DNA from: [Clostridium] scindens ATCC 35704
GTDB lineage: Bacteria; Bacillota; Clostridia; Lachnospirales; Lachnospiraceae
Assembly: GCF_004295125.1 (NCBI RefSeq)
Contig: NZ_CP036170.1
Span: 2,916,501-2,980,500 of the forward strand
Length of the DNA: 64,000 bases
Direction: 5' to 3'
This document shows, one piece after another, positions 50,597 to 59,581 of this stretch. The position numbers and the translations under genes were made by a program. The notes under the pieces were generated by a model. The model was not told the DNA's origin, ran no database searches, and worked only from the letters and a program-made list of their open reading frames with translations. The number at the start of each line of letters is the position of its first letter. Within the stretch, counting starts at the first letter, position 1.

Positions 50597-51970
50597 TTGG
50601 CTAGGGACAAACTGACGAACATACAAGTTTATCGAAAAAAATGGAATATAAATATAGGCATCATCATCTTCGGCGTAATCTTTATCTATCTGGTGATGAC
50701 CGTATTGATGTATCTGACCAACAAGCATGTATCTGCCTATGAAGTCAGGGAAGGCTCCATCCTTAAGGATACGGCGTATACGGGGCTGATCATCCGGGAC
50801 GAGACGGTGGTGAATGCAGAGGCAGACGGCTATGTGAACTACTTTGCGCCGGAAGGCAGCAAGGTGGGCGCTAAGACCAGAGTCTATACGCTGTCAGACA
50901 AGAAACTGGAATTTGCGGATGCCACTTCCGAATCCCAGGAACTGACTTCAGAAGAACAGTCTTCCATACTGATGAAGACCCAGTCTTTTTGCGAAAGTTT
51001 TAAAGAGCAGCAGTTTTCAGACGTGTATACGCTTAAGAACAGCGTCTCCAATATACTGGAGAGCAAGTCCAGCCAGAGCAGGCAGTCCCAGTTAGATGAG
51101 ATGGTCACGGAAGGAATGGAAGGGCTGCAGATATACTCGGCGGATTCAGACGGAGTCATCATGTATTCTACAGATGGATATGAGAATACCACGATCAGCG
51201 ATGTGACGGAGGATATGATCGCCAAGAAGGACTATCAGGCCACCGGCCTTAAGAACAATAGCCGGGTAAAGGCGGGAAGTCCGGTCTATAAGTTGATCAA
51301 AGACAATAACTGGACGGTTGTCATCTTGCTGGATGATGATGCCGCCCAGGAAATGGCCGATATGAAAAGCGTGAAGGTCCGTTTTTCCAAGGATAATGAG
51401 ACTGCGGTTGCTGGCTTTTCCATCTATAATACGAAAGATTCCAACCTTGGATTCCTGACATTCGACACTTCTATGATCCGCTATGCAGAAGAAAGATATC
51501 TGGATATGGAGCTGATATTGGAAGATGAGTCGGGACTTAAGATTCCCAAGTCTTCCGTGGCGGACAAGAAGTTCTATCTGGTACCGGAAAACTATCTTAC
51601 GCAGGGGGGCAACAGCAAGGAGACCGGCGTCCTGATCGATAATGGAAAAGAGGATGCCCAGTTTAAAAATGTGGAGGTCTATTATAGGGATAAAGAGAAC
51701 AAAATGGTCTATCTGGACCCGAATGTATTTGACAAGAATACTTCCTTAAGGGAGCCTGACGGATCCGAGACTTATCCGCTTAAGAAGACCAAAAGCCTGA
51801 AAGGCGTATATAATATTAACAAAGGATATGCCGTATTCAAGCAGATTCATATCCTGTGTGAAAGCGAAGACTATTATATCGTGGAGGCAGGCAATGATTA
51901 CGGACTTGCTAACTATGATCATATTGCGCTGGACGGAAGCGAAGTTCATGAAAATGACGTAGTATTTTAA
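50597..51970 (+). CDS. HlyD-like membrane-anchored protein upstream of the sepF cluster
   Basis: A 457-residue protein with one membrane anchor (about 20-40). A biotinyl-lipoyl-like half motif follows (GLIIRDETVVNAEADGYVNYFAPEGSKVG), then a helical hairpin (about 110-170) and a long beta-rich outer part. This is an HlyD/adaptor-like architecture. It has no transporter partner nearby and instead starts the YggS-sepF-ylmH-lspA-rluD run, so a role in the division envelope is possible. TTG 50597 follows AGGGGG. Confidence 0.72.
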   Translation: MARDKLTNIQVYRKKWNINIGIIIFGVIFIYLVMTVLMYLTNKHVSAYEVREGSILKDTAYTGLIIRDETVVNAEADGYVNYFAPEGSKVGAKTRVYTLSDKKLEFADATSESQELTSEEQSSILMKTQSFCESFKEQQFSDVYTLKNSVSNILESKSSQSRQSQLDEMVTEGMEGLQIYSADSDGVIMYSTDGYENTTISDVTEDMIAKKDYQATGLKNNSRVKAGSPVYKLIKDNNWTVVILLDDDAAQEMADMKSVKVRFSKDNETAVAGFSIYNTKDSNLGFLTFDTSMIRYAEERYLDMELILEDESGLKIPKSSVADKKFYLVPENYLTQGGNSKETGVLIDNGKEDAQFKNVEVYYRDKENKMVYLDPNVFDKNTSLREPDGSETYPLKKTKSLKGVYNINKGYAVFKQIHILCESEDYYIVEAGNDYGLANYDHIALDGSEVHENDVVF

Positions 51971-51987
51971 AAAAGGAGTGATTTTAA

Positions 51988-52683
51988 ATGTTAAAGGAAA
52001 ATCTGGAAGCAGTAGAGTCAAAGATTCAAGCTGCGTGCCACAGCTGCGGCAGAAGCCGGGACGAGGTCACGCTGATCGCTGTCAGCAAGACGAAGCCTGT
52101 GGAGACCCTCAAGGAGGCTCATGACCTGGGCGTGCGTATCTTTGGCGAAAATAAAGTACAGGAACTGTCAGACAAACATGATCTCCTTCCCCAGGATATC
52201 CACTGGCATATGATCGGTCATTTGCAACGCAATAAAGTAAAATATATCATTGATAAGGTGGATCTGATCCATTCCGTAGATTCCCTGAGGCTGGCAGAGG
52301 CGATTGAGAAAGAGGCTGCCAAGCGCGATCTGGTAGCGAATGTACTGCTGGAGGTCAACGTGGCCAAGGAAGAGAGCAAATTCGGCCTTATGCCGGAAGA
52401 AGTTTTCGAATTTATTGATAAAATTGCAGGATTTTCCCATATTCAGGTAAAAGGACTCATGACAATCGCTCCTTTTGTAGATAATCCTGAGGAAAACCGC
52501 CCGATTTTCGCACGTTTGCGTAAATTATCTGTTGACATTGCAGAGAAAAACGTTGATAATATTACTATGAGTATTCTTTCCATGGGTATGACCAATGACT
52601 ACCAGGTTGCCATAGAAGAGGGCGCGACGATGGTCCGTGTGGGAACCGGAATTTTTGGTGCGCGTGATTATGCTCAAGTATAA
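51988..52683 (+). CDS. YggS/PLPBP-family pyridoxal-phosphate homeostasis protein
   Basis: A 231-residue single-domain PLP-binding protein that buffers free PLP and affects amino-acid and keto-acid balance. It has the PLP lysine in TLIAVSKTKP, FGENKVQEL, WHMIGHLQRNK, VKGLMTIAPF, and SMGMTNDYQVAIEEGATMVRVGTGIFG. The family typically precedes sepF in Gram-positives. Confidence 0.95.
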   Translation: MLKENLEAVESKIQAACHSCGRSRDEVTLIAVSKTKPVETLKEAHDLGVRIFGENKVQELSDKHDLLPQDIHWHMIGHLQRNKVKYIIDKVDLIHSVDSLRLAEAIEKEAAKRDLVANVLLEVNVAKEESKFGLMPEEVFEFIDKIAGFSHIQVKGLMTIAPFVDNPEENRPIFARLRKLSVDIAEKNVDNITMSILSMGMTNDYQVAIEEGATMVRVGTGIFGARDYAQV

Positions 52684-52707
52684 ACGGAAGATAGGAGAAG
52701 TTTTAAA

Positions 52708-53262
52708 ATGGGAGTATTAGATAAGTTTTTAGATATCATGAAGTTAAGTGATGATGACGATTACGATGACGATGATTTCTTTGACGATGACTATGAAGAC
52801 GACTATGAAGAAAAGCCTAAGAAAAGTCTCTTCCATAAATCTAAAGATTATAAAGATTACGACGAAGAGGAGGATTACGAAGACGACTATGCGCTTCCGG
52901 CAAAGTCCAGGTCTTCCCGATCTAACAATAAAGTAACCCCGATGCGCCAGCCTGCGAGAAGGAACAACGTCAGTATGGAAGTATGCGTAATCAAGCCTAC
53001 ATCCGTTGACGATGCCCGCGAGATTACGGAGACCCTTCTGAGCGGAAGGACCGTGATCTTGAATCTCGAAGGATTGGATCTTGAAGTGGCCCAGCGTATT
53101 ATTGACTTTACGTCAGGCGCGACATTTGCCATCAGCGGCAATCTGCAGAAGATTTCTAATTACATATTCCTGGTAACGCCTACCAACGTAGACATTTCCG
53201 GAGACTTGCAGGATCTGCTGAACACTTCTTTTGACGCATCCTCTATGCGTTCCAGGTTCTGA
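52708..53262 (+). CDS. sepF: Cell division protein SepF
   Basis: Membrane-binding protein that bundles FtsZ filaments. The 184-residue product has an N-terminal amphipathic helix (GVLDKFLDIMKL), a very acidic Asp/Tyr linker (about 13-70), and the SepF core (about 90-180: VCVIKPTSVDDAREITETLL, ILNLEGLDLEVAQRIIDF, TPTNVDISG). The linker is unusually Asp-rich. Confidence 0.95.
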   Translation: MGVLDKFLDIMKLSDDDDYDDDDFFDDDYEDDYEEKPKKSLFHKSKDYKDYDEEEDYEDDYALPAKSRSSRSNNKVTPMRQPARRNNVSMEVCVIKPTSVDDAREITETLLSGRTVILNLEGLDLEVAQRIIDFTSGATFAISGNLQKISNYIFLVTPTNVDISGDLQDLLNTSFDASSMRSRF

Positions 53263-53264
53263 TT

Positions 53265-54020
53265 ATGAACAAAGAGGAACTACTGCTTCAGAAGCGCCTG
53301 GCCGAACTTTCCAGGATCGCGTATACACGGGAGATTGTTACATTCTCCGAGTTTCTTAATCTGAATGAATTAAATATATTACATACCACGCCAAAGGACA
53401 TGCTCTTATCCCAGTATAAGACTTATGGCGGATATGGCTTATCAGAGCGTCAGATGGCTGCATTTCTACCTGATGCTCTTTATTATGATTATCAGTACCC
53501 TATTCAGATTATAGAGATTTCACCAGTTAACAGAAAATTCGCAGAGGAGTTAAGCCACCGCGATTATCTGGGAGCGGTCATGAACCTGGGAATTGAAAGG
53601 TGCAAGTTGGGCGACATTCTGATCGAGGATGGAAAAGCCATTCTGTTTGCCAAGGAGGAACTGGCGGGATATATCATGGAACATCTGACCAGGATCCGCC
53701 ACACTACGGTAAAGACCTCTATTCTGTCGGCATTCGAGGATTCTTATGAGCCGCGTTATGAGGAGTTAAAAGGGACGGTGGCATCGGTGCGGCTGGACAC
53801 CGTGCTTTCTCTGGCCTATCCTCTATCCAGAAGCAAGATCACCGGACTCATCGAAGGAGCCAGGGTGTTTGTAAATGGGAAACTGGTGACCAGCAATGGA
53901 TACCGTCTGAAAGAAGGAGACATCCTATCTGTCAGGAAGATGGGACGGATAGGATATAACGGCATCCTGTCTGAGACCAAGAAAGGCCGTTATATGGTAT
54001 CCATCCGCAAATATATCTAG
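53265..54020 (+). CDS. ylmH: YlmH, S4-domain RNA-binding protein
   Basis: A 251-residue protein of the YlmH family. It has an N-terminal alpha/beta region (to about 170, with PIQIIEISPVNRKFAEELSHRDYLGAVMNLGIER) and a C-terminal S4 domain (RLDTVLSLAYPLSRSKITGLIEGARVFVNGKLV). Homologues bind ribosomal RNA or stalled large subunits. It starts two bases after sepF. Confidence 0.92.
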   Translation: MNKEELLLQKRLAELSRIAYTREIVTFSEFLNLNELNILHTTPKDMLLSQYKTYGGYGLSERQMAAFLPDALYYDYQYPIQIIEISPVNRKFAEELSHRDYLGAVMNLGIERCKLGDILIEDGKAILFAKEELAGYIMEHLTRIRHTTVKTSILSAFEDSYEPRYEELKGTVASVRLDTVLSLAYPLSRSKITGLIEGARVFVNGKLVTSNGYRLKEGDILSVRKMGRIGYNGILSETKKGRYMVSIRKYI

Positions 54021-54032
54021 AAGAGGAAGAAT

Positions 54033-54542
54033 ATGTTGAGAGAGAAAAGCAGAACGAATCATTATATAGCAGCAGTCATAGGCATAGCCGTACTGGTATT
54101 CCTGGATCAGTTTACCAAGTGCCTGGCGATTGACCGGCTGAAGGGACAGTCCCCCTTTATCATCATCAAGGAAGTATTCCAGCTGGAATATCTGGAGAAC
54201 AGGGGCGCGGCCTTCGGGCTGTTTCAGAACCAGAAGATCTTCTTTTTCCTAAGCGTCATCGTCATATGCGCTGTCGTCTTGTGGTTCTATCGCAAGGTGC
54301 CTATGGAGAAGCGTTTTCTGCCGCTTCGGCTATGTGCCGTATTTATTGTGGCGGGGGCCTTTGGAAACTGTATTGACAGAATCCGCCTGAATTATGTGGT
54401 CGACTTTTTTTACTTCAAGCTGATAGATTTTCCGATTTTCAACATGGCGGATATCTACGTTACGGTATCTGCCGTTGCCTTGATACTTCTGGTATTCATC
54501 TATTATAAGGAGGAAGACCTTGAAAGAATTTTTCACAGTTGA
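54033..54542 (+). CDS. lspA: Lipoprotein signal peptidase LspA
   Basis: Cuts signal peptides from prolipoproteins in the membrane. The 169-residue product has four hydrophobic segments and the two catalytic aspartates in GNCIDRIRLNYVVDFF and FNMADIYVTV. The neighbouring LENRGAAFGLF matches the family. The gene overlaps the rluD start by 23 bases. Confidence 0.95.
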   Translation: MLREKSRTNHYIAAVIGIAVLVFLDQFTKCLAIDRLKGQSPFIIIKEVFQLEYLENRGAAFGLFQNQKIFFFLSVIVICAVVLWFYRKVPMEKRFLPLRLCAVFIVAGAFGNCIDRIRLNYVVDFFYFKLIDFPIFNMADIYVTVSAVALILLVFIYYKEEDLERIFHS

Positions 54543-55434
54543 GAATCAGGATGGAGAGCGTATTGACCGATATCTTTCCGAGGAATTGGCGGATCGTTCC
54601 AGATCCTATATCCAGAAATTAATCAAAGAGAACTATGTGACTGTGAACCAGAAGCCTGTAAAAGCCAATTACAGGCTTTCTTTGGGTGACAGGGTAGAGA
54701 TAGACCTTCCGGAGGCAAAAGAGCCGGATATCCGGCCTGAGGACATTCCTTTGGACATCCTCTATGAAGACAAGGATATCATCATTGTCAATAAGCCAAA
54801 GCAGATGGTCGTGCATCCAGCGCCCGGGCACTACAGCCAGACGCTGGTGAATGCCCTGATGTACCACTGCGGCTCGGATCTGTCGGGCATTAACGGCACC
54901 ATGAGGCCGGGAATCGTACACAGGATCGATATGGACACGACGGGATCACTGGTGGCCTGCAAAAATGACATGGCGCATCAGAGTCTTTCCAGGCAGTTGA
55001 AAGAACACTCCATCCGGCGTATCTATGTCGCCATCGTCCACGGGAATATCAAGGAGGAGTATGGGACCGTAAATGCCCCGATCGGCAGGCATCCCACGGA
55101 GCGCAAGAAGATGAGTATCCACAGCAGGAATGGAAGAGAGGCGGTTACCCATTATCAGGTGCTGGAGCGCTTTGGCGACTATACCTATATCCGATGCGAG
55201 CTGGAAACCGGGCGGACTCACCAGATCCGCGTGCACATGGCAAGCCTGGGCCATCCGCTTTTGGGGGATGGCGTATACGGGCCGAAGAAGTGCCCCTTCC
55301 CGCCTCTTCAGGGCCAGACGCTACATGCCAGGACGCTTGGAATCATCCATCCAAGAACCGGGGAATATCTGGAAGTAAATGCCCCGCTTCCGGCTTATTT
55401 CATAGAATTGTTAGACAAACTAAGGAAATCCTAG
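54520..55434 (+). CDS. RluD-family 23S rRNA pseudouridine synthase
   Basis: A 304-residue protein: an N-terminal S4 domain (RIDRYLSEELADRSRSYIQKLI) and a catalytic domain with VVHPAPGHYSQTLVNAL, the catalytic Asp in GIVHRIDMDTTGSLV, and TGRTHQIRVHMASLGHPLLGD. It lies after lspA, as YlyB does in B. subtilis. TTG 54520 follows AAGGAGG by six bases. Confidence 0.92.
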   Translation: MKEFFTVENQDGERIDRYLSEELADRSRSYIQKLIKENYVTVNQKPVKANYRLSLGDRVEIDLPEAKEPDIRPEDIPLDILYEDKDIIIVNKPKQMVVHPAPGHYSQTLVNALMYHCGSDLSGINGTMRPGIVHRIDMDTTGSLVACKNDMAHQSLSRQLKEHSIRRIYVAIVHGNIKEEYGTVNAPIGRHPTERKKMSIHSRNGREAVTHYQVLERFGDYTYIRCELETGRTHQIRVHMASLGHPLLGDGVYGPKKCPFPPLQGQTLHARTLGIIHPRTGEYLEVNAPLPAYFIELLDKLRKS

Positions 55435-55478
55435 CCCAAAACTATTAGAAAATTCTATACATTTCCCCTTAATTGATA

Positions 55479-55495
55479 TATAATGATTGTATAAT
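55479..55495 (+). promoter_or_regulatory. Overlapping -10 elements before the kinase-like gene
   Basis: Two TATAAT hexamers (55479-55484 and 55490-55495) lie 22-40 bases before the ATG at 55518. No clear -35 was seen. Confidence 0.4.
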
Positions 55496-55517
55496 TATGA
55501 AGAGGAGCGTGATTGGT

Positions 55518-56162
55518 ATGGCTAAAACGAATACGATCATCACTATCGGCAGGCAGTTTGGAAGTGCCGGCCGGGAAATTGGCTATCAAGTCGCCAAGGA
55601 CCTGGGCATTAAATTATATGATAAGGAGATGCTGGACCGTGCTGCAAAAGAGAGCGGCATATGCCAGGAGTTATTCGAGACTCACGACGAAAAACCAACC
55701 AACAGTTTTTTATATTCTCTGGTAATGGACACCTATTCTCTGGGTTATTCCTCAGGAAACTATACAGATATGCCGATTAACCATAAGGTATTTCTGGCTC
55801 AGTTCGACGCGATCAAAAAGATCGCGGATGAGGGCCCTTGCATTCTGGTAGGGCGATGTGCCGATTATGCTCTGGAAGAATACGACAACGTATTGAGCGT
55901 CTTCATCCATGCAGATCTGGATTCCCGTATCCGGAGGATTGCCCGCATCTATGACTTGACAGACGCCAAAGCCAAAGATATGATTGTCAAGACCGATAAG
56001 AAGCGCGCCAGCTACTATAACTATTATAGCAATAAGAAATGGGGCGCGGCGGAGAGTTATGACATCTGCCTGGACAGTTCCGTACTGGGCAGGGAAGGCA
56101 CCGCGGAGGCGATCGAGAGGCTGATCGAGATTAAAGAGCGCGAAGGCGACAAGAAATTATAG
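55518..56162 (+). CDS. Cytidylate kinase-like protein (Cytidylate_kin2)
   Basis: A 214-residue P-loop kinase-like protein of the PF13189 family. The P-loop is degenerate (TIGRQFGSAGREIG), followed by LYDKEMLDRAAKESGI, CILVGRCADYAL and VFIHADLDSRIRRI. The family is common in Clostridia and distinct from the essential cytidylate kinase. Its substrate is not established. ATG 55518 has AGAGGAG upstream. Confidence 0.85.
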   Translation: MAKTNTIITIGRQFGSAGREIGYQVAKDLGIKLYDKEMLDRAAKESGICQELFETHDEKPTNSFLYSLVMDTYSLGYSSGNYTDMPINHKVFLAQFDAIKKIADEGPCILVGRCADYALEEYDNVLSVFIHADLDSRIRRIARIYDLTDAKAKDMIVKTDKKRASYYNYYSNKKWGAAESYDICLDSSVLGREGTAEAIERLIEIKEREGDKKL

Positions 56163-56181
56163 AATCCTACATTTTAAGTAA

Positions 56182-56233
56182 AAAAGGGATCTCCCATAGC
56201 TAGAATAAAATCCAGCGGTGGGAGATCCCTTTT
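56182..56233. terminator. Strong bidirectional terminator
   Basis: A 15-bp perfect stem (AAAAGGGATCTCCCA with TGGGAGATCCCTTTT) around 22 bases. It lies between the kinase-like gene and the convergent tRNA thiolase gene. Confidence 0.85.
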
Positions 56234-56319
56234 ATGATAGATAAATATCGCCTCTAATTCAGCAATCTTATATTTATCGTGATCAATTATTATCCAAGCT
56301 AGTAACCGGAGTTTTATTA

Positions 56320-57054
56320 TCAGCGTACATGGGGAATCCGTGGAGGCCATCCCTTAATGTTGCCGTTCAGTATTGCCGTGAACATCCGCTGCCTGGCGCC
56401 GGCATGCTCATCGTCCAGCTGCTTAACCAGTTCTTTTGCGTACTGGCGCTTGGTATACCCATCAATTGGACAGCGGCTGGTCACTACGGGCAGATCATAC
56501 TTCTGCTTAAATCCAATCACTTCTGCCTCGTCTACGAACATGATCGGGCGGATCACCGTCAGATCCATGCGATCCAGATAGGTCTTTGGAGAGAAGGAGT
56601 AGAAGCGTCCTTCAAATATCAGGGACAGCAGCATGGTCTCGATGATATCATCCTTGTGGTGGGCGTAGGCTACTTTGTTGCAGCCCATCTCCTTGACCGC
56701 CTGATTAAGAGCGCCTTTACGCATCTTGGCACATAGAGAGCAGGGGTTGCTTTCTTTACGCTCATCAAACAGGATATGGGCGATATCCGTCTTTACGATC
56801 TTATAGGGAACTCCCAGTTCTTCGCATAGATAAACGACCGGGGTAAAGTCGCATTCGCTGTAGCCAAGATCCACCGTAACCGCGCTTAACTCGAACTTTT
56901 TTGGATAGAACCGCCTAAGCCCATGGAGCGCGTACAGAAGCGTCAGACTGTCCTTTCCACCTGAGATTCCTACGGCGATATGATCGCCTTCGTCTATCAG
57001 GCCATATTCATCTACGGCCTTTCTGGTATAACTCAACAATTGCTGTAATTTCAT
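56320..57054 (-). CDS. TtcA-family tRNA 2-thiocytidine synthetase
   Basis: A PP-loop enzyme that activates C32 of tRNA with ATP and inserts sulfur. The 244-residue product has the PP-loop SGGKDSLTLLYAL, NPCSLCAKMRKGALN with the Cys pair, and AHHKDDIIETMLLSL. A later conserved Cys lies in TSRCPIDGYTKR. The start is ATG at 57054 (minus strand) with GGAAAGGA upstream. The longer frame to 57111 adds residues unlike the family. Confidence 0.85.
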   Translation of the reverse strand: MKLQQLLSYTRKAVDEYGLIDEGDHIAVGISGGKDSLTLLYALHGLRRFYPKKFELSAVTVDLGYSECDFTPVVYLCEELGVPYKIVKTDIAHILFDERKESNPCSLCAKMRKGALNQAVKEMGCNKVAYAHHKDDIIETMLLSLIFEGRFYSFSPKTYLDRMDLTVIRPIMFVDEAEVIGFKQKYDLPVVTSRCPIDGYTKRQYAKELVKQLDDEHAGARQRMFTAILNGNIKGWPPRIPHVR

Positions 57055-57154
57055 CCTATGTCCGTCCTTTCCAACTTCAATGTCAGTCCACATATAGATT
57101 ACATGATACATGCCTATTTTACAAGAAAAAAGAGAAGAATCTAAGCTTCTTCAT

Positions 57155-57181
57155 TTGAAATTCATATCTTTCTGTTATAAT
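57155..57181 (+). promoter_or_regulatory. Promoter for the two-component system
   Basis: TTGAAA (57155-57160) and an extended -10 TG-T-TATAAT (57173-57181) with a 15-base spacer, 36 bases before the response regulator ATG. Confidence 0.6.
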
Positions 57182-57216
57182 GGCATCAATATGAATAAAA
57201 AGAGGGAGAAGCACTT

Positions 57217-57921
57217 ATGCGAAGAATATTATTCCTGGAAGATGAGCCAACCATCAGGGAAGTATTGGCAGAATATATGAAAATGCAGCGTTATGAAGTC
57301 ACGGAAGCCTGTGACGGCGATGAAGCCGTCGCTCTGCTTAAGAGCCAAAATTTTGATCTGGCGGTGCTGGATATCATCGTGCCCAAAAGAAGCGGGCTGG
57401 AAGTCCTTGCCTATATTCGGCAGGAATATCCGGATATGGCCGTCATCATGCTGACAGCCCTGGACGATGAGCAGACGCAGGTAAAGGCGTTCAATGCCTA
57501 TGCGGATGACTATGTCATCAAGCCGGTGTCCCCATTGATCCTGTTAAAAAGAATGGAGACCATCTTAAGACGCACCACGCATAACAGGACTTCGCCAGGC
57601 ATTAAGGATCAGACGGACAGGGCAGAGCAGGGACTTTCCATAGACCAGGACGCTTATCAGGCTTATTATGATGGCCAGGCTCTTCCGCTGACGCTAAGCG
57701 AGTACCTGCTTCTTAGCACGCTTTATCAGGAGCCTCAGCGGGTATTTACAAGAGAGCAGCTGATTCTCCGGATATTTAATGAAGAATATATCGGAAACGA
57801 CAGGATTATTGATGCCCACGTTAAAAACCTAAGGAAAAAACTGCCAATGAACCTGATTAAGACGGTGATCGGCGTAGGCTATCAGTATGCCTCGCCTGGC
57901 GAAAAGGATGGGAGGAATTAA
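57217..57921 (+). CDS. OmpR-family response regulator
   Basis: A 234-residue transcription factor. The receiver domain (1-120) has the acidic pair LEDEP, the phospho-acceptor in LAVLDIIVPKRSG (about Asp 53), MLTALDD and the Lys in YVIKPVSP. The C-terminal winged helix follows (about 140-228, RVFTREQLILRIFNEEY). It overlaps nothing and is followed two bases later by its histidine kinase gene. Confidence 0.95.
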   Translation: MRRILFLEDEPTIREVLAEYMKMQRYEVTEACDGDEAVALLKSQNFDLAVLDIIVPKRSGLEVLAYIRQEYPDMAVIMLTALDDEQTQVKAFNAYADDYVIKPVSPLILLKRMETILRRTTHNRTSPGIKDQTDRAEQGLSIDQDAYQAYYDGQALPLTLSEYLLLSTLYQEPQRVFTREQLILRIFNEEYIGNDRIIDAHVKNLRKKLPMNLIKTVIGVGYQYASPGEKDGRN

Positions 57922-57923
57922 AA

Positions 57924-59489
57924 ATGCGCCTGACAAAGAAGACTCTGTGCTACAGCGTCCTGATCTCGGCAGTCCTGATGGCCTTCGTCGTAGTCTATTT
58001 CTGCTTTATGATGCCATCCCTATACGTGGATTATGCCAAAAAGGATGACCTGAAGTCCGTAGTAGACGTACAAAAAGGCTATATGAAAAACCGCAGTTAT
58101 AAAGGCTTGACGGTTAAGAATCCTACCGGCTCCATGTCCGTGGAGATTCCCCTTTCCGGAGACACGGTGTATATCGCGGGAAAGAACTTCCGGATTACGG
58201 TACAGGCGGATGAGCCCGAGTTAAAGGAATTTCTGCAGGAAATCCAGCAGGCATTTTCCTCGGGAGACGATATGGAAGATATTCAGCTGCCGGATATCGA
58301 CAAAGATAGGATGAAATCTATCTTCAATCTCAATAAAGAATCCCTGAAAGATCTTCCAGTCAACATCCATCTGGAAGCGGATGAAGATTTAAACGATGAC
58401 TCGTTCAAGGAAAAGAAGGTGAAGACTCACGTTATCTCTGACAATATCATCGTATTTGAGGGAGGAATCATCGATGATACGAATGAATACACTTCCTATA
58501 TTGCGGCGGGAAGAACTTCAGACGCGCTGATCCTATCCTTCCTTCCGGTGATGACCCCGCAGATGAATGAAATTACTCCGGTGGTATTAAGCAGCCTTCC
58601 TATGCTGATGGCTGTGGTATTCCTGATCGTGCTTATCGCCTCCCGCATGTTCTCCAGAAAGATCGTGATTCCGGTCATTCGCCTTGCACAATATGCGGAA
58701 GAAGTGAAGATGGCCGGACATATGGAGATTGAGCCGCTATCCGTCACTTCCAAAGACGAGATTGGAGAACTGGGCGCCACCTTGAACGCATTGTATGGGC
58801 AGCTGCGCCTCCAATATCAGGCCCTAGAGCAGAAGAACCAGGCCCTGGCCCAGGAGAATAAGCGCCAGGAAGTCTTTTTGCGCGCATCTTCCCACCAGCT
58901 TAAGACTCCGGTTACGGCGGCCCTTCTTCTGGTAGAAGGCATGATGAATGAGGTGGGCAAGTATAAGGATACCCAGAAGTATCTTCCCCAAGTAAAACAG
59001 CAGTTAAAGATTATGCAGAAGATTGTGGAGGATATTCTGCACCTGAACCATTGTACCGAGCATATGGAGAAGGAGTCCTTTGATCTAAAGGGGCTGGCAG
59101 ATGAGATTGTCCTGGGTTACCAAGTACAGGCATCCACAAATAACCTGACATTCCAAATAGAGGGAGCATCCGGGCCCGTCTGCACGGACCGGGATATGCT
59201 AAAGAAGATTGTCGACAACCTGGTATCCAATGCCGTATCCTACACGCCTGCCGGCAACCTGATCCAGGTTACGCTAGAAGAGAAGTGCCTGAAGATTTTT
59301 AACCATGGAGGGCACATCGAAGAGTCGCTGCTCCCTGATATCTACGAGCCATTTGTCAGCAGCGACGTACAGAAGAAAGGGCGTGGGCTGGGATTGTACA
59401 TCCTTTCCTACTATGCCCAGATCCTGGGCTGCGACGTAAAGATTGTCAACGAGTCCGACGGCGTGCTGGCTATACTTAGGATTCCCTGA
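57924..59489 (+). CDS. Sensor histidine kinase
   Basis: The 521-residue kinase partner of the regulator. It has two membrane segments (about 10-30 and 215-240) flanking a ~185-residue extracellular domain and a HAMP linker (VIPVIRLAQYAEEVKMAGHM). The phospho-acceptor His is in ASSHQLKTPVTAALL, and the ATP domain has VDNLVSNAVSYTP and KKGRGLGLYILSYYA. The extracellular domain is large and has no family I recognise, so the signal is unknown. Confidence 0.93.
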   Translation: MRLTKKTLCYSVLISAVLMAFVVVYFCFMMPSLYVDYAKKDDLKSVVDVQKGYMKNRSYKGLTVKNPTGSMSVEIPLSGDTVYIAGKNFRITVQADEPELKEFLQEIQQAFSSGDDMEDIQLPDIDKDRMKSIFNLNKESLKDLPVNIHLEADEDLNDDSFKEKKVKTHVISDNIIVFEGGIIDDTNEYTSYIAAGRTSDALILSFLPVMTPQMNEITPVVLSSLPMLMAVVFLIVLIASRMFSRKIVIPVIRLAQYAEEVKMAGHMEIEPLSVTSKDEIGELGATLNALYGQLRLQYQALEQKNQALAQENKRQEVFLRASSHQLKTPVTAALLLVEGMMNEVGKYKDTQKYLPQVKQQLKIMQKIVEDILHLNHCTEHMEKESFDLKGLADEIVLGYQVQASTNNLTFQIEGASGPVCTDRDMLKKIVDNLVSNAVSYTPAGNLIQVTLEEKCLKIFNHGGHIEESLLPDIYEPFVSSDVQKKGRGLGLYILSYYAQILGCDVKIVNESDGVLAILRIP

Positions 59490-59581
59490 TTTGATTTCAT
59501 ACAGCCTCTACGCCATATTCATCGGAAATTCATATCATCATGCTAGAATAACAGCATCAAAGGAAAAGGAGGCATATCACA

